Shown piece by piece: positions 24,373 through 32,394 of a stretch of 64,000 bases of DNA; position 1 is the stretch's first letter, and every line of letters begins with the position of its first letter. The position numbers and the translations under genes were made by a program. A model generated the notes under the pieces. That model was given only the letters and a program-made list of their open reading frames with translations. It did no database searches and had not been told where the DNA came from. Source of the DNA: Pseudomonas frederiksbergensis (GTDB lineage Bacteria > Pseudomonadota > Gammaproteobacteria > Pseudomonadales > Pseudomonadaceae); the NCBI RefSeq assembly GCF_035751725.1, contig NZ_CP142104.1, positions 2,294,001-2,358,000 on the forward strand. Reading direction: 5' to 3'.

Positions 24373-25392
24373 ATGACCGACACCCCGCATTTCCCCCTCG
24401 CCGCCGTGGTCGGTGCCGATGCGCTGAAATTGGCCCTGTGCCTGGCGGCCATCGATCCGAAGATTGGCGGGGTGTTGATCGAAGGCCCGCGCGGGATGGC
24501 CAAGTCCACCCTGGCCCGAGGGCTGGCGGATCTGTTGGCCAGCGGTCAGTTCGTGACCTTGCCGCTTGGCGCCACTGAGGAACGACTGGTAGGCACCCTC
24601 GACCTGGACGCGGCGTTGGGGCAAGGGCGCGCACAGTTTTCCCCAGGCGTGCTGGCCAAGGCCGACGGCGGCGTGTTGTACGTCGATGAGGTGAACCTGC
24701 TGCCGGATCACTTGGTGGACCTGCTGTTGGATGTCGCCGCCAGCGGAACCAACCTGATCGAGCGCGACGGCATTTCCCACCGGCATTCGGCGCGTTTCGT
24801 GTTGATCGGCACCATGAACCCGGAAGAAGGCGAGCTGCGTCCGCAATTGCTCGACCGCTTCGGCCTCAACGTGGCCCTCGACGGGCACACCGCCCCGGCC
24901 GAACGTGGGCAGATCATCCGCCGTCGCCTGGATTTCGACAGCGATCCAGCGGCGTTTTGCGCCGAGTGGGAGCCGGCCCAGCAACGGTTGCGTGAACGCT
25001 GCCAACAGGCCCGCACGTGCCTGCTCCAGATCCCCCTGGATGACACGGCGCTGGCACAGATTACCGAGCGCTGCTTTGCCGCCGGGGTCGATGGGCTGCG
25101 CGCCGACCTGGTCTGGTTGCGGGCCGCCCGCGCCCATGCCGCCTGGCGTGGCGCGCAAGCCATCGCCGATGAAGACATCGATGCGGTGGCCGAGTTTGCC
25201 TTGCGTCATCGCCGCCGCGAGCACACCGCACCGGCCCCAGCGCCAACCCAGGCACCAACCCAGGCACCAACCTCCAACCCGAATGAAACCAGCCAATCCC
25301 GTGAAGGACAGGGGCAATGGGGCGACCTGCCGGCTCGGGCATTGCCGACCGGCGCCCGTCGAGACGTGCCGAGCTGGCCAAAAAAGCCCTAG
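24373..25392 (+). CDS. Magnesium chelatase ChlI/BchI-like AAA+ ATPase
   Basis: This 339-residue AAA+ protein is the motor subunit expected to power metal insertion by CobN. The P-loop is GPRGMAKST (about 38-46), with Ala where Gly is usual; Walker B is GGVLYVDEVNLL, and GTMNPEEGELRPQLLDRFG is the sensor/arginine-finger region characteristic of ChlI/BchI. After residue 285 there is a Pro/Thr-rich tail including a short APTQAPTQAPT repeat, typical of a linker toward a D-type subunit. The next gene, encoding the VWA part, overlaps its 3' end by 76 bases. Together they resemble ChlI plus the C-terminal half of ChlD. Confidence 0.9.
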   Translation: MTDTPHFPLAAVVGADALKLALCLAAIDPKIGGVLIEGPRGMAKSTLARGLADLLASGQFVTLPLGATEERLVGTLDLDAALGQGRAQFSPGVLAKADGGVLYVDEVNLLPDHLVDLLLDVAASGTNLIERDGISHRHSARFVLIGTMNPEEGELRPQLLDRFGLNVALDGHTAPAERGQIIRRRLDFDSDPAAFCAEWEPAQQRLRERCQQARTCLLQIPLDDTALAQITERCFAAGVDGLRADLVWLRAARAHAAWRGAQAIADEDIDAVAEFALRHRRREHTAPAPAPTQAPTQAPTSNPNETSQSREGQGQWGDLPARALPTGARRDVPSWPKKP

Positions 25393-26051
25393 GCATTCGC
25401 CCCCGTTCGCCGATGGGGGCGAATGCCAGACCCCGTCCGGGACGGTTGGACCAAGGGCGCCAAGGCCACGGCAAAGCGGCGTCCAACGGCGCGATGGACT
25501 GGCCGGGCACGTTACTGAAAGGACGTCCGCGCTTGCTCGCAGACCTGCGTTTCAAATCGCGGCACCGTTCAGCCCATGAGCTGTGGCTGGTGATCGTCGA
25601 TGCGTCGGCCTCGACCTGTCGTCATCGGGCCTTGAGCGACGGCAAGGGCCTGCTCGCGCAGCTGTTCGACGACGCCTACCGCCAACGCGCGCGGTTGGCG
25701 CTGTTGACGGCCAGCGGCGCCACGCCGACGTGGCAAGTGCAAGGGCTCAAGGCCTCCACCGGCCTGGCACATTGGCTCGACGCGCTGGGCGCCGGGGGCG
25801 GCACGCCGTTGCTGGCGGCGGTGAGCGAGGCGCAGCGTTGGCTGGCGTCCCGGCGCAAGCGCTTCCCGGCGGAACAGCAACGGGTGCTGCTGATGACCGA
25901 TGGGCGGGTGAAAGACGGCCAGCCCCTGTCACCCCTCGATTGCCCCAGCCTGTTGATCGACATCGAGCGCGGCCCGATCCGCCTGGGCCGGGCGCGGCAA
26001 TTGGCGGGGCAGTTGGGGGCTGAGTATCGGCATATCGATGAAGCGACCTGA
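25317..26051 (+). CDS. VWA-domain protein, ChlD/BchD C-terminal-like
   Basis: This 244-residue protein has a basic, disordered first third followed by a von Willebrand A fold. The MIDAS metal site is visible as DASAS after WLVIV (about 95-99), Thr in GGGTPL and Asp in MTDGR. This matches the C-terminal integrin-like domain of magnesium chelatase D subunits, which bridge the ATPase ring and the large subunit. The ATG at 25317 has AAGGA and AGGGG upstream and lies inside the ChlI-like gene in another frame. Coupling to cobN suggests a cobaltochelatase role. A later start would leave the VWA part intact. Confidence 0.82.
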   Translation: MGRPAGSGIADRRPSRRAELAKKALGIRPRSPMGANARPRPGRLDQGRQGHGKAASNGAMDWPGTLLKGRPRLLADLRFKSRHRSAHELWLVIVDASASTCRHRALSDGKGLLAQLFDDAYRQRARLALLTASGATPTWQVQGLKASTGLAHWLDALGAGGGTPLLAAVSEAQRWLASRRKRFPAEQQRVLLMTDGRVKDGQPLSPLDCPSLLIDIERGPIRLGRARQLAGQLGAEYRHIDEAT

Positions 26052-26083
26052 GTGTTGCGAGACTTACAAGGCCCCATCGTCGG

Positions 26084-26110
26084 ACGCCGCCCGGAGCAGG
26101 CTCGCGATGG
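26084..26110. repeat. Degenerate REP-like element
   Basis: CCATCG and CGATGG flank a GGAGCAGGCTCGC core resembling the GCGAGC-class REP. The pairing is imperfect, so this is a weak call. It occupies part of the 137-base gap before the phospholipase D-like gene. Confidence 0.4.
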
Positions 26111-26188
26111 AATCGCCTCGGTTTCGATGACCTGCCACCAGATCAGCATTACTGCCCTATGCTCAGGCAACCTCAAAGGAGTGAAACC

Positions 26189-27835
26189 ATGCGCGTACTC
26201 GTCACCAATCCCCAGGACGATTTCCGGGTCAAGGCCTACGCCGGCACCAACGGCGTCCTGCTCGCCATGGACCTCGCCGAACCACGGCGCAAGGGGTTGC
26301 TGGGCTTTGCCATCGAGAAGCAGCACGGTGACAAGCCCTGGCTGTTCCTGTTCAACAGCCTGACCTTCCCCGGCAAGGCCCACACTTTCCCCCAATTCCA
26401 CGCCACGCCCAGCGACAAGGCGCCGTTGCAGAAATTTCGCTGGGCCGATTACGCGGTCAATCCCGGCGTGACGATCCATTACCGCGTGCACCTGGCCTAT
26501 GGCAGTCCCGATGCGCCGCAGTTGGGCGAGTTCCTCGAGGTGACGGTCACCAGTGATGACGGCCAACCCGTCGACCAGCGGGTCATGTTCAATCGCGCCG
26601 TGGCCGCCAGCCAGGCGTTCCAGCGCAAGTTTCCCGAATTGGATGCGCTGATCAGCGCCAACCGGAAGCTGTCCATCGAAGACTGGCCGGACGCGCCGCG
26701 GCGCTGGCTGGAGAACGGTTTGCTGGGGCGCTTGGTCGGCTTCATCGACCGGGCCCTGGATGCCAGTTGGGCGTTGGACGTGGCCATCTACGAATACGAA
26801 CTGCCGGTGATTGTCGAGGCGGTGAATGCGGCCCATGCGCGAGGCGCGCGGGTGAGGGTGCTTTACCATGCCCAGCCGGAGGACGACGCGACAATCAGCA
26901 ACGAAGCCAGCCTGGAGAAGCTGCCAGCGGCGAACAAACGTGGGCGGGTCACCCACGGCATCTTCCATGACAAGTTCATTGTCCTGAGCAAAGTCGACTC
27001 GCAGGGGACCTCAACGCCCGAGGCGGTGCTGTGCGGCAGCACCAATTTCACCGCCAATGGCGTCTATCGCCAGGCCAACGTCATCCATGTGCTGGACGAC
27101 CCCCGTATCAGCAAAAGCTATCGCCAGGTGTTCGAGCAGATCTGGGGGACGCCTGAGGACGTCGACGCCACCCGAGACTGGCTGACACTCAACAATCCCA
27201 TGGTCGCCGACGAAAAACTCTTCGCCGGGTTCTCGCCCCGCAGCGGCAAGGGCGATCTGGATCGCTTTGTCGAGATCATCATGGCGGCGCGCAAAGACCT
27301 GCTGTTCGTCACGGCGTTCGTCTTGCCCGAGCGGATTCTCGATGCCTTGCTCGGTCAGCCGAATGACGACATCCTGCGCTATGGCCTGCAAAACACCACC
27401 AGCCGCATCACCGGTTTCCATGCCGACCGCACCGCCGAATTCGCCGCCACCGCGCTGCTCAATACCGGCCTGGAAGGTTGGCTCAGGGAAAACATGAAAG
27501 GCCAGAAGGGCAACCTGCTGGTTCACACCAAGGCCGTGGTCACCGACTTCACCAGTGATGCACCGACCATCATCAGCGGCAGCCACAACCTCAGCGCCGC
27601 CGCCAGCACCAGCAACGACGAGAACTACCTGATCATCCAGGGCGACACCGACCTGGCCGACCGCTACGGGCTTGAACTGCTGCGTTTCTACGAACATTAC
27701 CGGTTCCGCTATTTTGCAAAAAAGCTTGCCCTCAAGCAGGTCAAGCCCCTGGCGCCGGACGACAGCTGGAGCGACGATTATTACCGTGACGGGGATCTGC
27801 GCAGGTTGTCGAGGCTGAGGTTCAGCGGCCACTAG
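26189..27835 (+). CDS. Phospholipase D-like protein with one intact and one altered HKD motif
   Basis: This 548-residue protein has two PLD-type half-domains. The first is H260-x-K in FHDKFIVLS followed by CGSTNF; the Asp expected after HxKx4 is Ser. The second is H446-x-K in VHTKAVVTD followed by SGSHNLS, matching the full HxK(x)4D(x)nGSxN pattern. A beta-rich region of about 230 residues precedes them. The superfamily covers phospholipases, nucleases and phosphatidyl transferases. No signal peptide was seen. The ATG at 26189 has AAAGGAG upstream. The genes around it give no clue to substrate; phosphodiesterase activity is the safest statement. Confidence 0.8.
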   Translation: MRVLVTNPQDDFRVKAYAGTNGVLLAMDLAEPRRKGLLGFAIEKQHGDKPWLFLFNSLTFPGKAHTFPQFHATPSDKAPLQKFRWADYAVNPGVTIHYRVHLAYGSPDAPQLGEFLEVTVTSDDGQPVDQRVMFNRAVAASQAFQRKFPELDALISANRKLSIEDWPDAPRRWLENGLLGRLVGFIDRALDASWALDVAIYEYELPVIVEAVNAAHARGARVRVLYHAQPEDDATISNEASLEKLPAANKRGRVTHGIFHDKFIVLSKVDSQGTSTPEAVLCGSTNFTANGVYRQANVIHVLDDPRISKSYRQVFEQIWGTPEDVDATRDWLTLNNPMVADEKLFAGFSPRSGKGDLDRFVEIIMAARKDLLFVTAFVLPERILDALLGQPNDDILRYGLQNTTSRITGFHADRTAEFAATALLNTGLEGWLRENMKGQKGNLLVHTKAVVTDFTSDAPTIISGSHNLSAAASTSNDENYLIIQGDTDLADRYGLELLRFYEHYRFRYFAKKLALKQVKPLAPDDSWSDDYYRDGDLRRLSRLRFSGH

Positions 27836-27937
27836 GGCCTTCGCGGCGTTGCCATGAGCAGGGCGCACTATCGCAAGCCCACGTGGTCGTAACCTTCAAC
27901 GCATCCACGCCTGAACGTGACGACCCATGGAGACCGA

Positions 27938-29422
27938 ATGAATCAGGACGTCCCGAACACCGATACCAATCGCCGCCAGTTACTGCAGATCATCGCCGGG
28001 TTGTCGGACGGCGTGATACTCGTCGAGGTCGACCAGACCATCGCCTGGGCCAATGAAGCCGCCCTGGCCATGCACGGCGTCACGGAGCTCGGCGAACTGG
28101 GCGCCAATGCCAAGCAATACGCCAAGCGTTTCCATCTGCGCTACCGCAACAACCACCCGCTGCCCGAAGACAACTACCCCATTGCCCGCGTCGCTCGTGG
28201 CGATGAGTTCAGCGATGTGCTGGTGGAAGTCACGCCAGACGCCGACCCGGATCGGACCTGGGTGCATCGCATCCGCAGCATGGTCTTGAGCGACCGTGCC
28301 GGCGAGCCGGAGTACCTGGTGCTGATTCTCAGCGATGCCACCGAATGGGCCAGCGCCGAGCAACGTTTCGAGAGAACCTTTGCCGCCAACCCGGCGCCGG
28401 CGGTGATCTGTCGTCTCAGCGATTTGCGCTACATCAAGGTCAATGCCGGTTTCCTGGAGATGACCGGCTACAGCCGTGAACAGGTGATCGGGCGTTCGGT
28501 GTATGAGCTGGACGTGCTCGAGGCGGCCGAGAAGCGTGACCTGGCGATCGAGCGCCTGGGCCAGGGTGCGACCATTCCGCAGATGCAGGCGGAAATGCGC
28601 TTGCCCGACGGCACCAACAAACAAGTGATTGTCGCCGGTCAGCCACTGGACCTGCACGATGAAGACTGCATGCTGTTTTCCTTCATGGACATGGAGCCCC
28701 GACGCAAGGCCGAGACGGCGCTTCGCCAAAGCGAGGAGCGTTTTGCCAAATCATTCCGCCTGTCTCCGGTACCGACCCTGATTTGCAGCGCCGAGCAACA
28801 ACTGCTGGAAATCAACGAAGCCTTTCTCCAGGCGACCGGTTACGCCAGCGAAGAGCTGCTGGGCAAGACCGTCGAGGAAATCGGATTTCTCGACAAGACG
28901 GCGGGTGCGACACTGTTTGCCCGGTTGGAAAAATCCGCCGCCGTGTCCAGCGTCGACATCAAGGTGCACAAGAAAGGCGGCGAACAGATCGATTGCGAAG
29001 TGGCGGCCGACACCGTGCTCATCCAGGACCAGCCCTGCTATCTGCTGGTGCTGATGAACATTACCGAACGCAAGCGCTCGGAGCTGGAACTGGTCGCCGC
29101 CATCGAAGAAGTGATGAAGGACGCCTCATGGTTCAGTCGGACGTTGATTGAAAAACTCGCCAATGTGAAAAGCATCAACGCGCAAACCCCGACGACGTCG
29201 TTCACAGAACTGACGGCCCGGGAGCGTGACGTGCTGGGGCTGATCTGCGAAGGGTTGGCGGACAAGGAAATCGCCGCACGCTTGAAGCTGGCCCCCAACA
29301 CCGTTCGCAATCACGTGGCGACGCTGTATTCCAAACTCGACGTTCACAGCCGCAGCGAGGCGATTGTCTGGGCGCGGGAAAGGGGGCTGTTCTCGAACGA
29401 ATGGCGGATGAAGGCACCGTGA
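27938..29422 (+). CDS. Triple-PAS LuxR-type transcriptional regulator
   Basis: This 494-residue protein has three PAS-like sensor domains (about 18-140, 145-260 and 268-385) and a C-terminal LuxR/FixJ helix-turn-helix. The DNA-binding part contains TARERDVLGLICEGLADKEI and NTVRNHVATLYSKLDV. It lacks a kinase or receiver domain, so it probably senses a ligand, redox state or light directly and switches DNA binding. The ATG at 27938 has GGAGA seven bases upstream and is preferred to the GTG at 27917. It stands alone between the PLD-like gene and DUF1652. Target genes are unknown. Confidence 0.85.
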   Translation: MNQDVPNTDTNRRQLLQIIAGLSDGVILVEVDQTIAWANEAALAMHGVTELGELGANAKQYAKRFHLRYRNNHPLPEDNYPIARVARGDEFSDVLVEVTPDADPDRTWVHRIRSMVLSDRAGEPEYLVLILSDATEWASAEQRFERTFAANPAPAVICRLSDLRYIKVNAGFLEMTGYSREQVIGRSVYELDVLEAAEKRDLAIERLGQGATIPQMQAEMRLPDGTNKQVIVAGQPLDLHDEDCMLFSFMDMEPRRKAETALRQSEERFAKSFRLSPVPTLICSAEQQLLEINEAFLQATGYASEELLGKTVEEIGFLDKTAGATLFARLEKSAAVSSVDIKVHKKGGEQIDCEVAADTVLIQDQPCYLLVLMNITERKRSELELVAAIEEVMKDASWFSRTLIEKLANVKSINAQTPTTSFTELTARERDVLGLICEGLADKEIAARLKLAPNTVRNHVATLYSKLDVHSRSEAIVWARERGLFSNEWRMKAP

Positions 29423-29555
29423 TGGCTAGTGCATATGCACCTGGCGCTTTGGTGCAAATTCGGGTTCTGCACGGTCGCTTACGTCCTTAGGCTGAGAGGG
29501 TGCGGCATAGCTATTGACGCCGCGTCCCCACGAAACAGTCAAGGAATACGCCACA

Positions 29556-29651
29556 ATGCGCAACAAACCGTTCAAATGTGAGATCGACAGGACGTCCGCG
29601 GGAGCCAGGAGGCCGGGTGCGTCCACCGGTCATTTGCGACTTCGAAGCTGA
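29556..29651 (+). CDS. Possible 31-residue leader ORF before the DUF1652 gene
   Basis: An ATG with AAGGAA upstream opens a 31-codon frame (MRNKPFKCEIDRTSAGARRP and on) whose stop lies 10 bases before the DUF1652 start, overlapping its GAGGTG ribosome binding site. It is very basic. It could couple translation to the next gene, or be chance. Confidence 0.3.
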   Translation: MRNKPFKCEIDRTSAGARRPGASTGHLRLRS

Positions 29652-29661
29652 GGTGCGACCG

Positions 29662-29910
29662 ATGATTCATCTTGCTCCGCTACGTGCCCGTCTCGAGAAA
29701 AGTTTTGCCCCGCTGTCCTGCGAATGCAGCCTCAATGGCGACGGCACGCTCACGATACGTCTGTACCACCAGGAAAGCGGCGAGGTCGACCTGGTGGTCA
29801 GCGGCATGAGCGTCGACAGCATCCGGTCCGAAGAGGGCCTGGAGAAGCTGATCGACGAACTGCGCTACGAACTGCTGAACACCCCGTTGCATCGCAGCGA
29901 TCCGGCCTGA
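29662..29910 (+). CDS. DUF1652 family small protein
   Basis: This 82-residue protein matches the small DUF1652 family that is widespread and multi-copy in Pseudomonas. The pattern is an N-terminal LRARLEKSFAPLSCEC helix-strand, a GTLTIRLYHQESGEVDLVVSG sheet and a C-terminal helix LEKLIDELRYEL. The ATG at 29662 has GAGGTG nine bases upstream. The longer frame from 29578 is not conserved. No function is established that I know of. It is convergent with the histidine kinase gene and separated from it by a composite REP element. Confidence 0.8.
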   Translation: MIHLAPLRARLEKSFAPLSCECSLNGDGTLTIRLYHQESGEVDLVVSGMSVDSIRSEEGLEKLIDELRYELLNTPLHRSDPA

Positions 29911-29934
29911 TCTCCTCGCCGATGGGAGGTGATT

Positions 29935-30042
29935 GTGGCCAGGGGATTCATCCCCGCCCGAGTGCGAAGCGCTCGCCTTTGTAAGTCCTGCAACAGGAGG
30001 GGCCTGCTTCGCAGGTCCAGCGGGGATTAACCCCCTCGCCAC
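29935..30042. repeat. Paired REP elements (BIME-like) between convergent genes
   Basis: One element starts GTGGCCAGGGGAT at 29935, and an inverted partner ends AACCCCCTCGCCAC near 30041. They flank smaller hairpins (CGAAGCGCTCG, CCTGCTTCGCAGG). The pair lies between the 3' ends of the DUF1652 and kinase genes and could terminate both. Confidence 0.65.
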
Positions 30043-30070
30043 AAAGTACAGTTCCCACATGGGCCGCTCT

Positions 30071-31456
30071 CTACAGCAATGTCGCCCGGCAATCGAGCAC
30101 CAGCCGGGCACCGCCCGACTCGCTGCGATCCACCTCCAGCGTGAACCCGTGCAAATTGACAATCGCCGCGACGATGGACAGGCCAAGGCCGAATCCGCCG
30201 TGCTGGCTGCTGCCCTCGGCGCGGTAGAAACGACGAAACACCGCCTTGCGTTCCGCCTCGGGAATGCCCGGCCCGGAGTCGAGCACTTCGATGCGGGTGC
30301 TGTCGCCCTGGTCGATCCCGCGCAGGATCACCTCGCCGCCCGGCGGGGTGAACTTGATGGAATTGCTCAGCAGGTTGGATACGGCCTCGAACAGCAACGC
30401 CCGGTCGCCGTTGAGCAGGGGCAGGCTGTCGGGTACTTCCAGCGTGAACACCAGCTCGCGTTCTTCAGCCAGCGGCAGGTAGAAATCATGCAACTCCTGC
30501 AACAGCTGCAGCGGATCTAGGCGCATGAACCCGGAGCGACGCTGTTGATCTTCCAGTTCCGAGATCCGCAACAACCCGCGAAACCGCGCCATCAGCGTAT
30601 CGGTCTCGGCAATTACCTGATCCATCTGCAACGCTTCGGGCGAGCCGTCCGCCGCTTCCTGCTGGATGCGATAGAGCTGGGCCCGCAGGCGCGTCAGTGG
30701 AGTGCGCAAGTCATGGGCGATGTTATCGCAGACGCCCTTGACCTCGTTCATCAGCCGTTCGATGCGATCCAGCATGGCGTTGACGATCGCCGCCAGCATG
30801 TCCAGCTCATCGCGGCGACTCGACAGTGGCAGGCGATGGGTCAGGTCACCGGCGACGATGGCTTCGGCACTGGCTTGCAGTTTGCGAATGCGCCGCAACG
30901 GCCGGCGCCGCAGCAAGTGCCAGCCAGCGATGCCCGGCAGGATGGTCAGCGATACGCCCCAGAACAGCGCGTGTGAAATGATGCGTGTCACGGCGAACAA
31001 CGAGCCGTTATCCCGCGCCAGCACCAGCCAGCGACCATCCTGGGTCCGGGTCGCTATCGCATCGCAACTGTCGGACGGCATGCTCGGGTCGTCGGAATCG
31101 ACGCAACCGCCGAGCATATGGATCTTGCCATCCAGCGGCAGGTCGGCGGGGATGCGCTGGATCGGTCCGCTCAGATGACGCAGCGTCGGGTCGAACAGGC
31201 CGTAGGCATCGACGCCGCGTTCGTCGAGCGTCAGGCTGGCCATCAACGCGTCCTCCAGTTGGTCGCCATGGATACGGGCGAACAGGTGCTGGCGTTGCAT
31301 CAGGGAATGTTTGGCGAGGCTGTCCAGATAGCCAAATACCTCGTAGTACATCACCCCCATCAGGATCGCGCTCCAGATCACGAACAGCGCACTGTAGAGC
31401 GCCAGCAGGCGGCTGCTGGAAGAGCGCCAGCCCTTAGCGGGGTTCAGCAATGACAT
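30071..31456 (-). CDS. Sensor histidine kinase
   Basis: This 461-residue membrane kinase has two transmembrane segments (about 17-38 and 160-181) around a periplasmic sensor of about 120 residues with two cysteines (in GGCVDS and DSCDA). A HAMP linker follows, then the phosphorylated His248 in DNIAHDLRTPLTRLR. The ATPase has an N-box (EAVSNLLSNSIKFT), DSGPGIP and GFGLGLSIV. It overlaps the response regulator gene by 23 bases, so the two are translated together. The signal is unknown. The periplasmic cysteines could hint at a redox or metal input, but that is a guess. Confidence 0.93.
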   Translation of the reverse strand: MSLLNPAKGWRSSSSRLLALYSALFVIWSAILMGVMYYEVFGYLDSLAKHSLMQRQHLFARIHGDQLEDALMASLTLDERGVDAYGLFDPTLRHLSGPIQRIPADLPLDGKIHMLGGCVDSDDPSMPSDSCDAIATRTQDGRWLVLARDNGSLFAVTRIISHALFWGVSLTILPGIAGWHLLRRRPLRRIRKLQASAEAIVAGDLTHRLPLSSRRDELDMLAAIVNAMLDRIERLMNEVKGVCDNIAHDLRTPLTRLRAQLYRIQQEAADGSPEALQMDQVIAETDTLMARFRGLLRISELEDQQRRSGFMRLDPLQLLQELHDFYLPLAEERELVFTLEVPDSLPLLNGDRALLFEAVSNLLSNSIKFTPPGGEVILRGIDQGDSTRIEVLDSGPGIPEAERKAVFRRFYRAEGSSQHGGFGLGLSIVAAIVNLHGFTLEVDRSESGGARLVLDCRATLL

Positions 31457-32117
31457 AGCCGGAACCTCGTACCGTGCGAATCAGCGGTTCCAGGCCCGGC
31501 GGGTCGATTTTCTTGCGCAGGCGCCCGATGTGGACGTCGATCAGGTTGGTGCCGGGGTCAAAGTGATACCCCCAGACTTCCTCGAAAATCATCATGCGCG
31601 AGAGGATCTGGCCGCTGTTGCGCATCAAGAATTCCAGCAACTTGTATTCGGTGGGCAGCAGGCTGAGCAATTGCCCGTTGCGGCTGGCTTCGCGGCTGAT
31701 CAGGTTCAGTTCCAGGTCCGCCACCCGCAGGACGGTCTCCGGTTCGCGGGCGCCGTTGTTGCGTCGCAGCAACACCTCCACCCGGGCGGCCATTTCATCG
31801 GTGGCGAACGGCTTGGTCAGGTAATCGTCGCCACCGGCGCGCAGGCCACGGACGCGTTCGTCGACATCGGAGAGGGCGCTGATCATCAGGATCGGCGTGG
31901 CCACCCCCATGGTCCGCAGCGTGGTGACGATGACCAGGCCGTCGAGCTCGGGCAGCATGCGGTCGAGGGTGATCAGGTCGTAGTCACCGCTAACCGCGCG
32001 TTCCAGGCCCTCGCGGCCGTTGTCGACCCAGTCGACGTCCAGGCCGTTGCGGGTCAGTTCGGCGACGATTTCCCGGGCGGTCACGGCGTCGTCTTCGATG
32101 GTCAGGATGCGGTTCAT
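31434..32117 (-). CDS. OmpR/PhoB family response regulator
   Basis: This 227-residue regulator has a receiver domain (acidic pair ED at 8-9, phospho-acceptor Asp52 in LITLDRMLPELDG, Lys in YLTKPF) and a winged-helix DNA-binding domain with LPTEYKLLEFLMRNSG and VDVHIGRLRKKIDPP-like segments. The ATG at 32117 begins MNRILTIEDD, the normal family start. The frame extending to 32165 is rejected. It shares a 277-base divergent region with hcnA, so it is well placed to affect both itself and hcnABC. That link is inferred from position alone. Confidence 0.94.
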   Translation of the reverse strand: MNRILTIEDDAVTAREIVAELTRNGLDVDWVDNGREGLERAVSGDYDLITLDRMLPELDGLVIVTTLRTMGVATPILMISALSDVDERVRGLRAGGDDYLTKPFATDEMAARVEVLLRRNNGAREPETVLRVADLELNLISREASRNGQLLSLLPTEYKLLEFLMRNSGQILSRMMIFEEVWGYHFDPGTNLIDVHIGRLRKKIDPPGLEPLIRTVRGSGYVIAEPR

Positions 32118-32220
32118 GGGCAGTACCGGGTGAGTAAATTGAGCGACTGCGCAGCATTCTGCCAAAGAATACCTGTCGGCTTTCTGAAAAAAAGTTCATG
32201 GGCGCGAGCGGGGGCGTTTA

Positions 32221-32234
32221 CTGGCCTGGATCAA
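32221..32234 (+). promoter_or_regulatory. Candidate ANR box of the hcn promoter
   Basis: CTGGC-CTGG-ATCAA matches the TTGGC-N4-ATCAA arrangement I recall for the ANR site of fluorescens hcn promoters. A CATTAT -10-like element lies at 32259-32264, which would place the site near -41.5, as for FNR-type activation. Confidence 0.6.
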
Positions 32235-32379
32235 CACTTCGTCACAAATAATCCCTAACATTATTGCGCCGTGCACCAGCATGCTGCGCCCGTTGTCCTG
32301 TTTTGGTGCGCTGTCGCCGACGGGCATTGACGCAAGGCGGGGAGTGGCGTGCCGCAGGGAGCCGACACCGACTGAACTT

Positions 32380-32389
32380 TCAAGGAAGA
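32380..32389 (+). promoter_or_regulatory. RsmA/RsmE binding site at the hcnA ribosome binding site
   Basis: TCAAGGAAGA is a full match to the A/U-CANGGANG-U/A consensus and contains the hcnA Shine-Dalgarno AAGGAAG. Gac/Rsm control of hcnA translation is established in related pseudomonads. Other GGA motifs lie upstream in the leader near 32340 and 32357. Confidence 0.75.
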
Positions 32390-32394
32390 GCTGC

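Noticed and set aside
19318..25317. A 1999-codon open frame on the minus strand across cobW, cobN and the chelatase ATPase
   Set aside because: It is an antisense shadow of GC-rich genes: the plus-strand proteins are clear family members, while the antisense product has no recognisable domain and an odd His/Gln/Arg-rich composition.
25317..26051. Naming the VWA gene cobT
   Set aside because: The protein is much shorter than CobT and follows a ChlI-like, not CobS-like, ATPase; a ChlD-C-terminal-like label fits better.
29431..29455. A sigma-54-like TGGCGC...TGCA element upstream of DUF1652
   Set aside because: It matches the -24/-12 consensus only partly (the TTGC half is GTGC), and no enhancer-binding regulator is linked.
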